A stretch of DNA of 15,914 bases from Candidatus Hydrogenedentota bacterium (GTDB lineage: Bacteria > Hydrogenedentota > Hydrogenedentia > Hydrogenedentiales > GCA-2746185), in contig DTSJ01000097.1 of NCBI GenBank assembly GCA_012965445.1, positions 1-15,914 of the forward strand, read 5' to 3'. Position 1 is the first letter of the stretch. Every line of letters starts with the position of its first letter. The notes below the pieces were generated by a model that did no database searches, was not told where the DNA came from, and saw only the letters and a list, made by a program, of their open reading frames with translations. This document shows positions 8,801 through 15,721 of the stretch, in pieces. The translations under genes were made by a program, and so were the position numbers.

Positions 8801-9194
8801 GTCCCATGTGGCTTTCCACCAAAACACCGTTGGCGTAACCACCATTTACAAAATTTGACGCGAAGTAAGTCGGCTTGCCCGGAATAAATTCCTCAGGCGC
8901 CTTGACGTAAGGATGAATCGTTTCATCGGGTTGACGCGCACAGCCTGCTGTGACTCCGGCGAGCGCAAGCGACGCCCCCATCACCTGCAGGAAATTGCGT
9001 CGGGATACTGCACCGAGTGCCTGACCAGAATCCGCATCCATATGAAATTCGTTTGAAATGTAACTCTTGAACGTGTCGGTCTGCGCCACTTCTTCCAAAC
9101 TGCGCCAGTATTCTGGACCGGAAGTATTCGCAAGACGATCCCGAATTGCGTCCATATCTTCAGCTAAATAAGTCGTATCGTTTTCTGTCGTCAT
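5841..9194 (-). CDS. actB: ACIII subunit ActB, fused molybdopterin-oxidoreductase-like and iron-sulfur protein
   Basis: 1117-aa peripheral subunit of ACIII. The N-terminal two thirds resemble a molybdopterin oxidoreductase catalytic chain, but in this family no Mo cofactor is bound. The C-terminal third is a four-cluster ferredoxin domain. A Tat-type sequence SRRNFLQVMG lies at about 64-73, unusually far in, and is followed by TAGC with Cys85 as a possible lipid site. Cluster cysteines are at about 824/827/830/834 (CTGCNACIIAC), 906/909/914/918 (CMQCENALCEVVC), 938/944/948 (CIGTRYCSNNC), 1020/1023 (CTYC) and 1059/1063 (CEQAC). This suits three 4Fe-4S clusters and one 3Fe-4S cluster. Residues about 293-320 are an acidic, His-rich insert. 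The frame opens at TTG 9203, but I prefer ATG 9194, which makes an ATGA overlap with the actA stop. The identification is very secure. Confidence 0.97.
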   Translation of the reverse strand: MTTENDTTYLAEDMDAIRDRLANTSGPEYWRSLEEVAQTDTFKSYISNEFHMDADSGQALGAVSRRNFLQVMGASLALAGVTAGCARQPDETIHPYVKAPEEFIPGKPTYFASNFVNGGYANGVLVESHMGRPTKIEGLPGHPASLGRTDAQTQASVLDMYDPDRSKIVLKTGNLASWDAFVADARAKIDDARPNGGAGVRLLTGSITSPLEAAKIAQFLAANPNAQWHRYEAFGRDNERAGAKMAFGKYLDTLLHFDKADVVVSFDSDAFEKGPGSVRYTADFAARRAVEDFDKPAEDAHHEAPSEATEETHEEFHAKLNRTYVFESSPTLLGAMADHRFPFRPSQIEDVARALADTVGVDGALPSGDFGLNAKQLAWVAAVAKDLNANKKGSIITVGSGQSPAVHALGHAINERLQNVGTTVTYIDPVESSPVDQLESLKSLVADMNAGSVSLLLILGDVNPVYSAPADLEFSAALDKVETRARLSRYVDETSKRCQWQLPELHYLESWGDARAFDGTVSLTQPLIAPLYGGKSRVELLSALVDEAELTAFEMLQAHCKTAWNLDDAATKFENKWRAVLSMGIVDDTAEQAVRPAPSVRSGAAGSYTKAEAPKSKAVEVVFMADPSVGDGTFSNNAWLQEVPNPLTKLTWDNVVLVGYSTAKSLGLENEMEVEVSLGGRKVTGAVWIQPGHASDTITLHAGYGRTSMGKVCEVSKGYLGFNAYSLRASDHTFSNHATIKPLGSKYHLARTEEHYNMEGRGLVRHITEEKFTAHPAWVVKGEHHEFHDPAEDETLMKVAEKTEWNHTGKNRHAWAMTIDLNQCTGCNACIIACQSENIIPVVGKDEVRRGREMQWIRLDRYYYSGREKAIPFFGDDATNALNRKTDEDLNHTLDNPTTYFQPVPCMQCENALCEVVCPVGATMHSREGLNDMVYNRCIGTRYCSNNCPYKVRRFNFFNYTRTPLGSRGDRGWSNQGVKTLLGDGLSSFKFEPTHINPESLKPMRNPDVTVRTRGVMEKCTYCVQRINAARIEAKKADQQVTDGKDITKENEIIAITACEQACPAGAITFGNMLDEHSKVSRNRASARNYSLLADLNTKPRTTYLAKITNPNPEITA

Positions 9195-9898
9195 CTGTGG
9201 CAAATGGAGCAGTTGGTCATCTGCTCTACCTCTACGTTGTAGTCCTTAATCAAGTGCTCGCCCAGCTCATGCTGGTTGTCGAACCCCATTTTCTCCAGCG
9301 TCGATTTTGCATCTCTGCTACCGGGTTTCCACGACATGTTAAAGACTTCCTCTTTCGGACGAATAAACTGCGCGGGATCCTTGTGACAATCAAGGCACCA
9401 CGTCATGCGGAAAGACTGCGCCTTGACGGTAAGCCGCATTTCTTCAATCTTTGCAACACCGTTGGAATGACAGTGATTACAGCCGATTCCCTTGCTAATA
9501 TGAATACTATGGTTGAAATAGACAAAATCGGGAAGATCATTCAACCGCGTCCATTCCATCGATTTCCCCGTCTGCCAGCTTTCCAGAATCGGGGCAAACA
9601 TGGGTTGATCGGTCAAAATCTGAGAATGGCAGGTCATACACGTTTCGGTGGGAGGGATTCCGGCGAAGTTGCTGGTTTCGACCGTTGTATGGCAATAACG
9701 GCAGTCGATGCCGTTTCCTGAGACGTGTCGTTGATGACTGAAGGGGATGGGCTGTTCTTTGGCAATATTTACGTTGGTCACGACGGGCGAATAGTACAAT
9801 GCCGAAGCGAGACTAGCAACTGCGACTACCAAAAGGGCACCGCCCACAATGCTCCATCGCACGAGCGCGTTAGCGCCTGGAGGAAATACTGGTGCCAC
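9191..9898 (-). CDS. actA: ACIII subunit ActA, membrane-anchored pentahaem cytochrome c
   Basis: 235-aa multihaem cytochrome c and first gene of the ACIII operon. An N-terminal helix (about 14-34) anchors a periplasmic domain. Five CxxCH haem motifs are present: CRYCH (66-70), CMTCH (87-91), CNHCH (140-144), CLDCH (168-172) and CSICH (230-234). Extra histidines such as FSHQRH (53-58) and YFNHSIH (127-133) can serve as distal ligands. The last motif ends one residue before the stop, which I recall as usual for ActA. The start is GTG 9898, supported by AAAGGA 7 nt upstream; no ATG gives the anchor helix. The stop TGA overlaps the actB ATG (ATGA), so the two are probably translationally coupled. 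Haem c attachment requires the cytochrome c maturation system, not seen in this window. Confidence 0.96.
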   Translation of the reverse strand: MAPVFPPGANALVRWSIVGGALLVVAVASLASALYYSPVVTNVNIAKEQPIPFSHQRHVSGNGIDCRYCHTTVETSNFAGIPPTETCMTCHSQILTDQPMFAPILESWQTGKSMEWTRLNDLPDFVYFNHSIHISKGIGCNHCHSNGVAKIEEMRLTVKAQSFRMTWCLDCHKDPAQFIRPKEEVFNMSWKPGSRDAKSTLEKMGFDNQHELGEHLIKDYNVEVEQMTNCSICHR

Positions 9899-9905
9899 AG
9901 GTATA

Positions 9906-9911
9906 TCCTTT
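9906..9911 (-). promoter_or_regulatory. Ribosome-binding site deciding the GTG start of actA
   Basis: AAAGGA on the minus strand, 7 nt before GTG 9898. It supports the non-ATG start of actA. Confidence 0.65.
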
Positions 9912-10073
9912 CATAAAATTACGAAAATATGCTGCTTTAACCAGACGAGCTCTTACATCGTTGTCCTGAAAGGCTTCGTTCCGCTGGGCATAGAATCATC
10001 AAAATACCCCTCGAACGACCTTCCACAATGTAAAAGGTAGTGGACCCGTCGCATAATTACCACAAATCGACGT

Positions 10074-10104
10074 TTTATCTGTGATTGCTCAATTCACACG
10101 TCAA
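10074..10104 (-). promoter_or_regulatory. Candidate act operon promoter with long spacer and internal dyad
   Basis: Read on the minus strand: TTGACG (10104-10099, 5 of 6 to the -35 consensus), then exactly 19 nt, then GATAAA (10079-10074, 4 of 6 to -10). The 19-nt spacer is itself bounded by inverted arms TGTGA and TCACA (10080-10098). Overlong 19-20 bp spacers carrying a dyad are the hallmark of promoters remodelled by MerR-family activators. Transcription would begin near 10067, giving a leader of about 170 nt before actA. This was found by eye in A+T-rich DNA and may be chance. No regulator gene is visible in the window. Confidence 0.3.
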
Positions 10105-10349
10105 TCAGCCAAGATTGATACGACTCCGCAAAGGTATATCATATTTTTTTCGCTTATTTCAAGCCCTGATGGGGAATTTCTTCCCGAAACGACCCGTACA
10201 AAATACATGGTTTACCTTATGTAATATCCGACCATACACATCCAGACAATTAACAGCTTAACTAGAGCCACCGGAATGATACCGCATGGGTTCCCGTTAT
10301 GTCCACAAACTACACCAATCTTTTTCCACTACAAACGAAAGTTTCAATC

Positions 10350-11846
10350 TTATACACACCGTTTTCGATCATCTCCGGACAACAGCTGACGTTTTCCTGA
10401 AAGCTTCGAAATGCCAATTACGAGCAGTGCAAACGCGGTCGCAAAAATGCTCCAGCGATTCACTGCGGGTATCAAAAGCGTGTCCAGACCCGGAACATCT
10501 ATGTCGAGTGCGTACAACTGTACCTGATCGTCATCGCTCGCCAGTTGCTGATCGCTAGTAAAAACGCGAACGAAATACGTCCCCGAAACGGGAACAACCG
10601 TCTTCGGAATAAACTCGTTGGCCCCTACTCCGCTCGTCACTGCTTGCGCGAGCACCGATATACCGTCAACATCGAGAAACTGAATACTCATATCCATGAC
10701 CAGACCCGATGCCAATGCCGATGTTTCAACTCCGTCGCACAATTGACCATTGTCGTCTGCGAAGGAGAACGTCGTTCCTTGCGGGCGCATCACGAACGAA
10801 ATCGAATCCCCGGCCGCCAGATTAAGCGCATAAAAATCCTCATCGAAAACAGAGTCGAGTCCTGCAATCTGTCGCAGTGGATCTGAACCGTCACCCAGTG
10901 TTTGCGTGATCCCCACACCCAGGTCTATGGCCGTCGCGAAAGAATCGTTGCGCCCATTTGACTCATAGGCGTCAGCATATTTCCGGTTCGCATTGGCGAT
11001 GTCGTCGTGACCGGAGTGATCGAAATCGTCTGCCAGGCGAGGCTCCATAATTTTTGTCCCGTCCAGCGGGCATACATGCCCGAAACCCAAACCGTGACCA
11101 TGCTCGTGCGATACCGTGTTCTTGACCAATCGGAAATTGTCGTCCGCAATGCTAAAAGTATCATCCGTGTTCGCGGTGTCAATTACCATGTCCCCGCCGC
11201 TTGCCGGAAAGTAGTTGAAGGCGATGATTCCGTCTCCTGAGCCGTCGATATCGGTACCGCCAATACGGATATCGCCTCGCTGCCCCAGAACACCGTCGGA
11301 ACCCGGAAAAGTGGCGCCGTCGTCTGGAACGTGAACGTAGGTAATTCCCGTCTTCGCCTCCCATTGGTCAAACACTTCCTGCAGTAGATCCTTCCACGCC
11401 GCACGCGACCCAAAGGCCGCATCGAACTTGGCTTTCAAATCGGATGGAGTACCGGAACCGTCCACATTCACCCCCTCCTGAACGATGCTCCACGTAAGTG
11501 TGATCGGCTGCCCCAAAGCGATTCCGGGACCGTCCGTCGCTGTCGTCGTCCACCGAACGGAATCGATCCCGTTGAAACGCGTTAAACTTTCATCAAGCGA
11601 AAGAATCTGCCGGATAAATTCGGTCGACTCCGGCGTAATGGGACCTCGCACACAGTAGACGGGCACCGGGCGATCGTTCTCGATACGCTCCATAACGCGA
11701 TCCAGGAAAACCCGCTCCTCAACGGTTAGATTGGACGACGTGGAATCGAGGGGTACTTGGTCAGCAATTGAAGCTATCGAACACAGTAAAATTACAGCTG
11801 GGACACAAAAACAAGTGACCACTTTAGAACTAGGCAAGAAACGCAT
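10350..11846 (-). CDS. Secreted matrixin-like (M10-type) zinc metalloprotease with PPC-like domain and IPTL-type C-terminal anchor
   Basis: 498-aa secreted protein. A signal peptide (1 to about 28) is followed by a propeptide-like region and a metzincin catalytic domain. The zinc site is H247-E-H-G-H251-G-L-G-F-G-H257, matching HExxHxxGxxH, with the Met-turn at KIMEP (Met267). The stretch HDDI (280-283) to AIDLG (306-310) is typical of this protease group. Residues about 335-450 look like a bacterial pre-peptidase C-terminal (PPC) beta-domain (DEDFYALNLAAGDSISF; SGTYFVRVF). The end has IPAVNRW (459-465), a hydrophobic helix (about 466-480) and a basic stretch SKLSGKR, the layout of an IPTL-CTERM sorting signal. 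I chose ATG 11846 because it gives the signal peptide and has GGAGAG 5 nt upstream; the frame stays open to 12014 but runs into the preceding gene. The substrate is unknown. Confidence 0.87.
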   Translation of the reverse strand: MRFLPSSKVVTCFCVPAVILLCSIASIADQVPLDSTSSNLTVEERVFLDRVMERIENDRPVPVYCVRGPITPESTEFIRQILSLDESLTRFNGIDSVRWTTTATDGPGIALGQPITLTWSIVQEGVNVDGSGTPSDLKAKFDAAFGSRAAWKDLLQEVFDQWEAKTGITYVHVPDDGATFPGSDGVLGQRGDIRIGGTDIDGSGDGIIAFNYFPASGGDMVIDTANTDDTFSIADDNFRLVKNTVSHEHGHGLGFGHVCPLDGTKIMEPRLADDFDHSGHDDIANANRKYADAYESNGRNDSFATAIDLGVGITQTLGDGSDPLRQIAGLDSVFDEDFYALNLAAGDSISFVMRPQGTTFSFADDNGQLCDGVETSALASGLVMDMSIQFLDVDGISVLAQAVTSGVGANEFIPKTVVPVSGTYFVRVFTSDQQLASDDDQVQLYALDIDVPGLDTLLIPAVNRWSIFATAFALLVIGISKLSGKRQLLSGDDRKRCV

Positions 11847-11911
11847 GCACACTCTCCGCGACGACCATAAGAGTTTACCACGAATTGGAAAATGCAGTCC
11901 CTTGCGAATCC

Positions 11912-13234
11912 TTACTTGTCTGGATACCTGAATATTCGGTACTTGACGAATCGCCACGCGAATCGTAGCCATGCGACGCTGCGCAGTTTCGGGCGCAGGA
12001 CATTCTGCAGCCACATCTGGGCATACGCGACCCCATAGCTATCCGCCCAAGCATCGGGTCGACCGAGATAGTCATGATCCAGAAACGTCTGCAATGCCCG
12101 AACGACTCTCAGATGATTTACCCCGTCTATCCCGGTAAAATAGTGCCGGAACATTTCCGAAGAACTTGGCCCCGCGTCAAGTGGAAGTGGTTTCTCCGCC
12201 AGTTCCCGTAGCATCGTTTGCAGATCCTCCTTCGTGTCGCATTTTCCGATCAAGCCCGTGTCGTCCTCGTTCAGACAGCGTTCCCTCTCATGGAAAGGAT
12301 TGAAGTAGACGACATGCCGATTCATCAGCAGTGCCTCGTACGGCAGCGAACTGTCTCGCGAGACAAGCGCATAGCAGCCCGCGATCTGTTCATGAACCAC
12401 AAAGGCACCGGAATCCAGCACATACTCGATTCCACTCAGATCCGTCTCGTCGCGCGGATGCACTGTGATGCGATAATCCATTCCTGCATCTTTGGCCGCC
12501 TCGATCGCCTGATCAAGCCAAGTGCGAGCCCAACCAATCGCAACACCGTATGTAAAGTTGCAGTTGATTAGAACGTAGGGATTCTCTTGCAACGGCTTCT
12601 GACGAATATCGTCGTAACGCGGATTGCCGGTCAATACGTTCATCGTTCGTGTGTGGTATCGAAGGGCGTGAGTACCCCCGACGAATGTTCTGTCCGTCCA
12701 GCGCATTACCGGGCCGTCAAAATCCATGTTCACCGCTTCCTGAAGACAGATCACCGGAATCCTGTGACTCCTGCAGTGATGGATAAACAGACGTTCCTCT
12801 TTTCCATTGTCGTTGCCCATGATCGCGATGTCCGCTTCGGAAAATTCGCGAAGGTTTCGAGAATGAACGACGTAATGCACACCTTCGGCTTCCAGTGCCG
12901 CGCGCGCACCTAGGTCGAGCGTCCTGTGTACGACGATTGTGCTTCGGCTGCAGTGCGGCGCAATCCGAAGAAAGGTGTTAGCGTGCGTGTCGTCGGTCGC
13001 AAAAAACAGTACGTGGCCGCTGACCTCGTCGATGCCCGCGAGAGCTTCCCGTGCGTCGTCCTTCAATCGATACCCGGATTGCACTTCTGCGATACTCTCG
13101 CCAAGTACAACTTTGTCCGCAAGTGATTCGAACGTCTCTTTGGAATACGTCTGATCATCAATGAGTAGCACGGCATGACCGTCATCGGGCAAGGGATCGC
13201 CAGGTCCAAGCACAGTCAGTTTTTGACGCTCCAT
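11912..13234 (-). CDS. Predicted GT-B-type transferase, CDP-glycerol glycerophosphotransferase-like
   Basis: 440-aa probable cytoplasmic protein with no signal peptide. The C-terminal half has features of GT-B transferases in the CDP-glycerol glycerophosphotransferase or UDP-GlcNAc 2-epimerase-like group: VLTGNPRYDDI (200-210), YRITVHPRDET (254-264) and SRDSSLPYEALLMNRHVVYF (292-311), where a donor phosphate or nucleotide would bind. The N-terminal half is poorly recognisable. The last 30 residues (RSVAWLRFAWRFVKYRIF) are basic and aromatic and could be an amphipathic membrane contact. ATG 13234 overlaps the GT2 stop by 1 nt (TGATG), with AAGAGG 9 nt upstream, so I reject the longer frame to 13288. 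It probably adds a sugar or polyol phosphate to a surface glycan. The fold assignment is inference from motifs, and the substrate is unknown. Confidence 0.7.
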   Translation of the reverse strand: MERQKLTVLGPGDPLPDDGHAVLLIDDQTYSKETFESLADKVVLGESIAEVQSGYRLKDDAREALAGIDEVSGHVLFFATDDTHANTFLRIAPHCSRSTIVVHRTLDLGARAALEAEGVHYVVHSRNLREFSEADIAIMGNDNGKEERLFIHHCRSHRIPVICLQEAVNMDFDGPVMRWTDRTFVGGTHALRYHTRTMNVLTGNPRYDDIRQKPLQENPYVLINCNFTYGVAIGWARTWLDQAIEAAKDAGMDYRITVHPRDETDLSGIEYVLDSGAFVVHEQIAGCYALVSRDSSLPYEALLMNRHVVYFNPFHERERCLNEDDTGLIGKCDTKEDLQTMLRELAEKPLPLDAGPSSSEMFRHYFTGIDGVNHLRVVRALQTFLDHDYLGRPDAWADSYGVAYAQMWLQNVLRPKLRSVAWLRFAWRFVKYRIFRYPDK

Positions 13235-14211
13235 CAAACACGACCTCTTCCCTGGTCCGAATTTTTCTCGACCATCGTAATCGACCAATCACGCAATGAT
13301 GACGGCATCAGTAAAAACGGAATATACAGCCACACTTTCAAGTTCCAGGGGTAATAGGCGAGCGATTGACCAACCGCCGTGAGCGCCTCAGCCCGGTTCT
13401 CCAAAGCAATCCAGTGCGATGCACGAATTTTTTTCCATAGCCCAATATAGCAACGAAGTCCGGCCTTTTTTGTAGCGGGCACGTCTGGATTCGAAAGAAT
13501 CGCACATAGTCCTTCTCCAACCGGATCACCTGCCTCCGGAACGCGCTTCTCATGCTTCCAGGACAAGGAGTCTCTCCGATACACACCCTTGGCGAGCGGC
13601 AGATACGCAATATCGAATTCCGCAAACAGCCGCGCCCAAGTCAACAAATCCTCTCCGCTGGCGATCCCCTCCGGAAATCCGCCGATTTGAAGCAAAGCCG
13701 ACTTGCTGGCCGCAACCGTACCCGTCCAGAGCGGCGGCGAAGACACACCAGCCGCCTCAAAATAGTTGTCGAATACGAACTCAGATTCCTGCGATGCAAA
13801 TCGTCGCTTCAACGGCTCCTGCTCATTGCCCTCGGCATCAATTGTTAAATAGGATGTCGCGTACACGTCGCAATCCAGGTGCTTGTCCGCCAACCCGACA
13901 ATCGATTCCAAATAGTCCGAATACCACTCGTCGTCCGCATCCAGAAAAGCAACGATACTTGCTCGCGCTTCCTCTATCCCTCGATTCCGTGCGACGGACA
14001 CGCCGCCGTTCTCCTGCGTCACCACGCGTACACGGGAATCCTCCATCTTCGACACCAAGGTCCCGCCTCCATCCGTCGATCCGTCGTCGACCACAATGAT
14101 TTCAAAGTCACGGAAGCTCTGGTCCAATACAGAATCCACACATTGCTGAATCGAGCCGGAATGGTTGTACAAGGGAATGACAACGCTACATCTGGGTGTA
14201 GGCGCATTCAT
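13234..14211 (-). CDS. Family 2 (GT-A) glycosyltransferase
   Basis: 325-aa inverting glycosyltransferase of family GT2, using a nucleotide-activated sugar to extend a glycan at the cytoplasmic face. The N-terminus CSVVIPLYNHSGSIQQCVDS (8-27) is the classic nucleotide-binding start. DDGSTD (42-47), ENGGVSVARNRGI (67-79) and the DxD motif DADD (91-94) are intact. GEDLLTWARL (186-195) provides the expected acidic catalytic region. The C-terminus has a hydrophobic patch (WLYIPFLLM) but no clear membrane helix. It begins 4 nt after the GT4 gene and overlaps the next gene by 1 nt. The family is certain; sugar and acceptor cannot be read from sequence. Confidence 0.93.
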   Translation of the reverse strand: MNAPTPRCSVVIPLYNHSGSIQQCVDSVLDQSFRDFEIIVVDDGSTDGGGTLVSKMEDSRVRVVTQENGGVSVARNRGIEEARASIVAFLDADDEWYSDYLESIVGLADKHLDCDVYATSYLTIDAEGNEQEPLKRRFASQESEFVFDNYFEAAGVSSPPLWTGTVAASKSALLQIGGFPEGIASGEDLLTWARLFAEFDIAYLPLAKGVYRRDSLSWKHEKRVPEAGDPVGEGLCAILSNPDVPATKKAGLRCYIGLWKKIRASHWIALENRAEALTAVGQSLAYYPWNLKVWLYIPFLLMPSSLRDWSITMVEKNSDQGRGRV

Positions 14212-14215
14212 CGAT

Positions 14216-15451
14216 TCAACACCGTGCCCCGGCTTCGCGATAAAGTGCCATCAACTTTTCATAGTGACCCTCACACAACTCCTCGACCTTCGCACGAGCG
14301 GCACGCCCCATAGTCAGACAGGTGCCGCTGTCCTTCAGCATACGGTCAATGCAGTCCGCCAGCGCTTCTTCATCCCCCGCGTCGTACAAGTACCCCGTTT
14401 TTCCGTCGTTGATCGACTCAGGTATCCCGCCGATCGATGATGCTACGACGGGTTTGCCGGAAGCAAACGCTTCGAGAATAACCATAGGACTGTTCTCGTA
14501 CCACTCAGAAGGCAGTACCAGAAAGGCGGCACCGCCAAGCAGACTCTTCAACGCATCGCCGTCCTTATGCCCCGCAAGAGAAACCTGTTTCATCCCGTGA
14601 GTTTCGATGTACGTCTCGATCTCCGCATGCAGCGGCCCTTCACCCGCAATGACGAGCTTCGTCGAAGGATTCAGACGCATCGCCTTCAAAAGCGTCATAA
14701 TCCCCTTTTCCTCCGAAAGCCGCCCCATGAATAACACGTACCCTTCATTCTCGTAAGACGGCACATACGCGTTCACATCGACAAAATTGGGGAGGTGTCG
14801 AATCTTCGATTCCGGAATACCCCCCTGGGCCAGCTTTCCGGCCATAAAGGCACTCGGACAAATGAACAAATCGATATTGCGCTCATAGATCTGTGTCGCC
14901 TTGTGAAAATACATCGCCCCGGCGGCAAGCGCACTCGCCGGAATGGAATTCTTGATACACCGATGATGAACGGCATTGCGGTATGCACCGCCAATACAGC
15001 GCTCGCAGATTTTATGCTCCTCTTCGATATACAACTTGTAATTCGGACACACCAGCTTATACTCATGACAAGTCTGCACCACCGGTATGCCGTGTTTCCG
15101 AAAAACAGGCAGTATTGACGGCGATATCTGATGACTGATCATATGAACGTGTGCCAAATCCGGCTTTCGCGCAAGCACCAGCGATTCGATTTTTCGCTTA
15201 GACTCAAACGAATACACCGTCTTACCAACCGTGCTGGCAAGGGTTGAAATTTTATATGCCGCCGAGGTGTTCTTGTATTCGATGTTGCGGACGAAATAGT
15301 CTGACGTTGGAGAGGGGACATTTTCGGGGTGCTGCATGGAAAAGCCGAAAACCGTATGCCCCTTCTCCTCCAGCATGCGACTGCACTCAAACATATACCG
15401 TTCCGAGCCTCCGACGACACGAAAGAACTTATTCACTTGGAGAATGTCCAT
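14216..15451 (-). CDS. Family 4 (GT-B) glycosyltransferase with Cys-rich insert
   Basis: 411-aa retaining glycosyltransferase of family GT4. The N-terminal Rossmann half has the acceptor-side loop GGSERYMFE (14-22). The C-terminal half has FMGRLSEEKGI (241-251), VIAGEGPL (267-274) and the EX7E motif Glu319 to Glu327 (YENSPMVILEAFASGKPVVAS), which binds the nucleotide sugar. Between about 128 and 165 lies a Cys/His-rich stretch (Cys128, Cys135, Cys149, Cys152, Cys165, with CERC at 149-152 and HHRC at 162-165). I recall similar stretches in a subgroup of GT4 enzymes; zinc binding is plausible but unproven. It is the first gene of the three-gene glycan cluster. ATG 15451 has no strong ribosome-binding site. 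No membrane segments are evident. Confidence 0.92.
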   Translation of the reverse strand: MDILQVNKFFRVVGGSERYMFECSRMLEEKGHTVFGFSMQHPENVPSPTSDYFVRNIEYKNTSAAYKISTLASTVGKTVYSFESKRKIESLVLARKPDLAHVHMISHQISPSILPVFRKHGIPVVQTCHEYKLVCPNYKLYIEEEHKICERCIGGAYRNAVHHRCIKNSIPASALAAGAMYFHKATQIYERNIDLFICPSAFMAGKLAQGGIPESKIRHLPNFVDVNAYVPSYENEGYVLFMGRLSEEKGIMTLLKAMRLNPSTKLVIAGEGPLHAEIETYIETHGMKQVSLAGHKDGDALKSLLGGAAFLVLPSEWYENSPMVILEAFASGKPVVASSIGGIPESINDGKTGYLYDAGDEEALADCIDRMLKDSGTCLTMGRAARAKVEELCEGHYEKLMALYREAGARC

Positions 15452-15721
15452 TCAATCTGCCCGGATTATCTGACTTGAGATCGTTTTTGTGTTGCTGTGC
15501 CTGGGGAAATTCGTTTCAATAGATCCGCAATTCCAAACCTCCTCAAGAATACCGAGTTCACCGTTCTAAGCGCAAATAGGACAGCCTCTTATAGTGAGCC
15601 TCCAGCATTCACAAGTGGAAACGGCTGCGGCCCGAACCTGTCACATAATCGAGAATAAAACGGAACCTATACAGTGTTACCCGCTCAGCAGACAGATCAA
15701 TCGAAAAGGAGCCTGCACCGA
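15452..15721. other. 270-bp divergent intergenic region
   Basis: Lies between the GT4 gene (minus) and the plus-strand gene at 15722, so it should hold promoters for both. On the minus strand TTGAGG (15546-15541), 17 nt, TCTATT (15523-15518) is a weak sigma-70-like match (4 of 6 each) for the glycosyltransferase operon. I see no clear promoter for the plus-strand gene, no RNA gene and no obvious repeat. Confidence 0.4.

Larger units (their letters stand above)
9899..10349. other. 451-bp gene-free region upstream of the ACIII operon
   Basis: No convincing gene on either strand; the short frames here have no ribosome-binding site or recognisable product. The region is visibly richer in A+T than its flanks. 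It should hold the 3' end of the metalloprotease transcript and the promoter of the act-cox operon. A small perfect hairpin on the minus strand (GGGAA-GAAA-TTCCC, 10172-10185) is not followed by a U-run, so it is not an intrinsic terminator. The best promoter-like match is at 10074-10104 and is listed separately. Confidence 0.7.

Noticed and set aside
8336..8887. Plus-strand frames of 60-190 codons opposite actB
   Set aside because: All are antisense to a strongly conserved gene and show no ribosome-binding site or family motif.
9195..9203. TTG start for actB three codons upstream
   Set aside because: ATG 9194 makes the usual ATGA coupling with actA, and the extra MPQ adds nothing.
10080..10098. 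CRP/FNR-type operator
   Set aside because: TGTGA and TCACA arms are present but 9 nt apart instead of 6, and the FNR pattern TTGAT-N4-ATCAA is absent. I kept it only as an unassigned dyad.
10172..10185. Hairpin GGGAA-GAAA-TTCCC as a terminator for the metalloprotease
   Set aside because: The stem is only 5 bp and no U-run follows it on the minus strand; nearby homopolymer is A-rich in that direction.
11847..12014. 56-residue N-terminal extension of the metalloprotease
   Set aside because: It overlaps the preceding transferase gene, is Arg-rich with no family match, and would bury the clear signal peptide that begins at ATG 11846.
13235..13288. 18-residue longer start for the GT-B-like protein
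   Set aside because: ATG 13234 has AAGAGG at proper distance and a 1-nt stop/start overlap with the GT2 gene, which is the common coupling arrangement.
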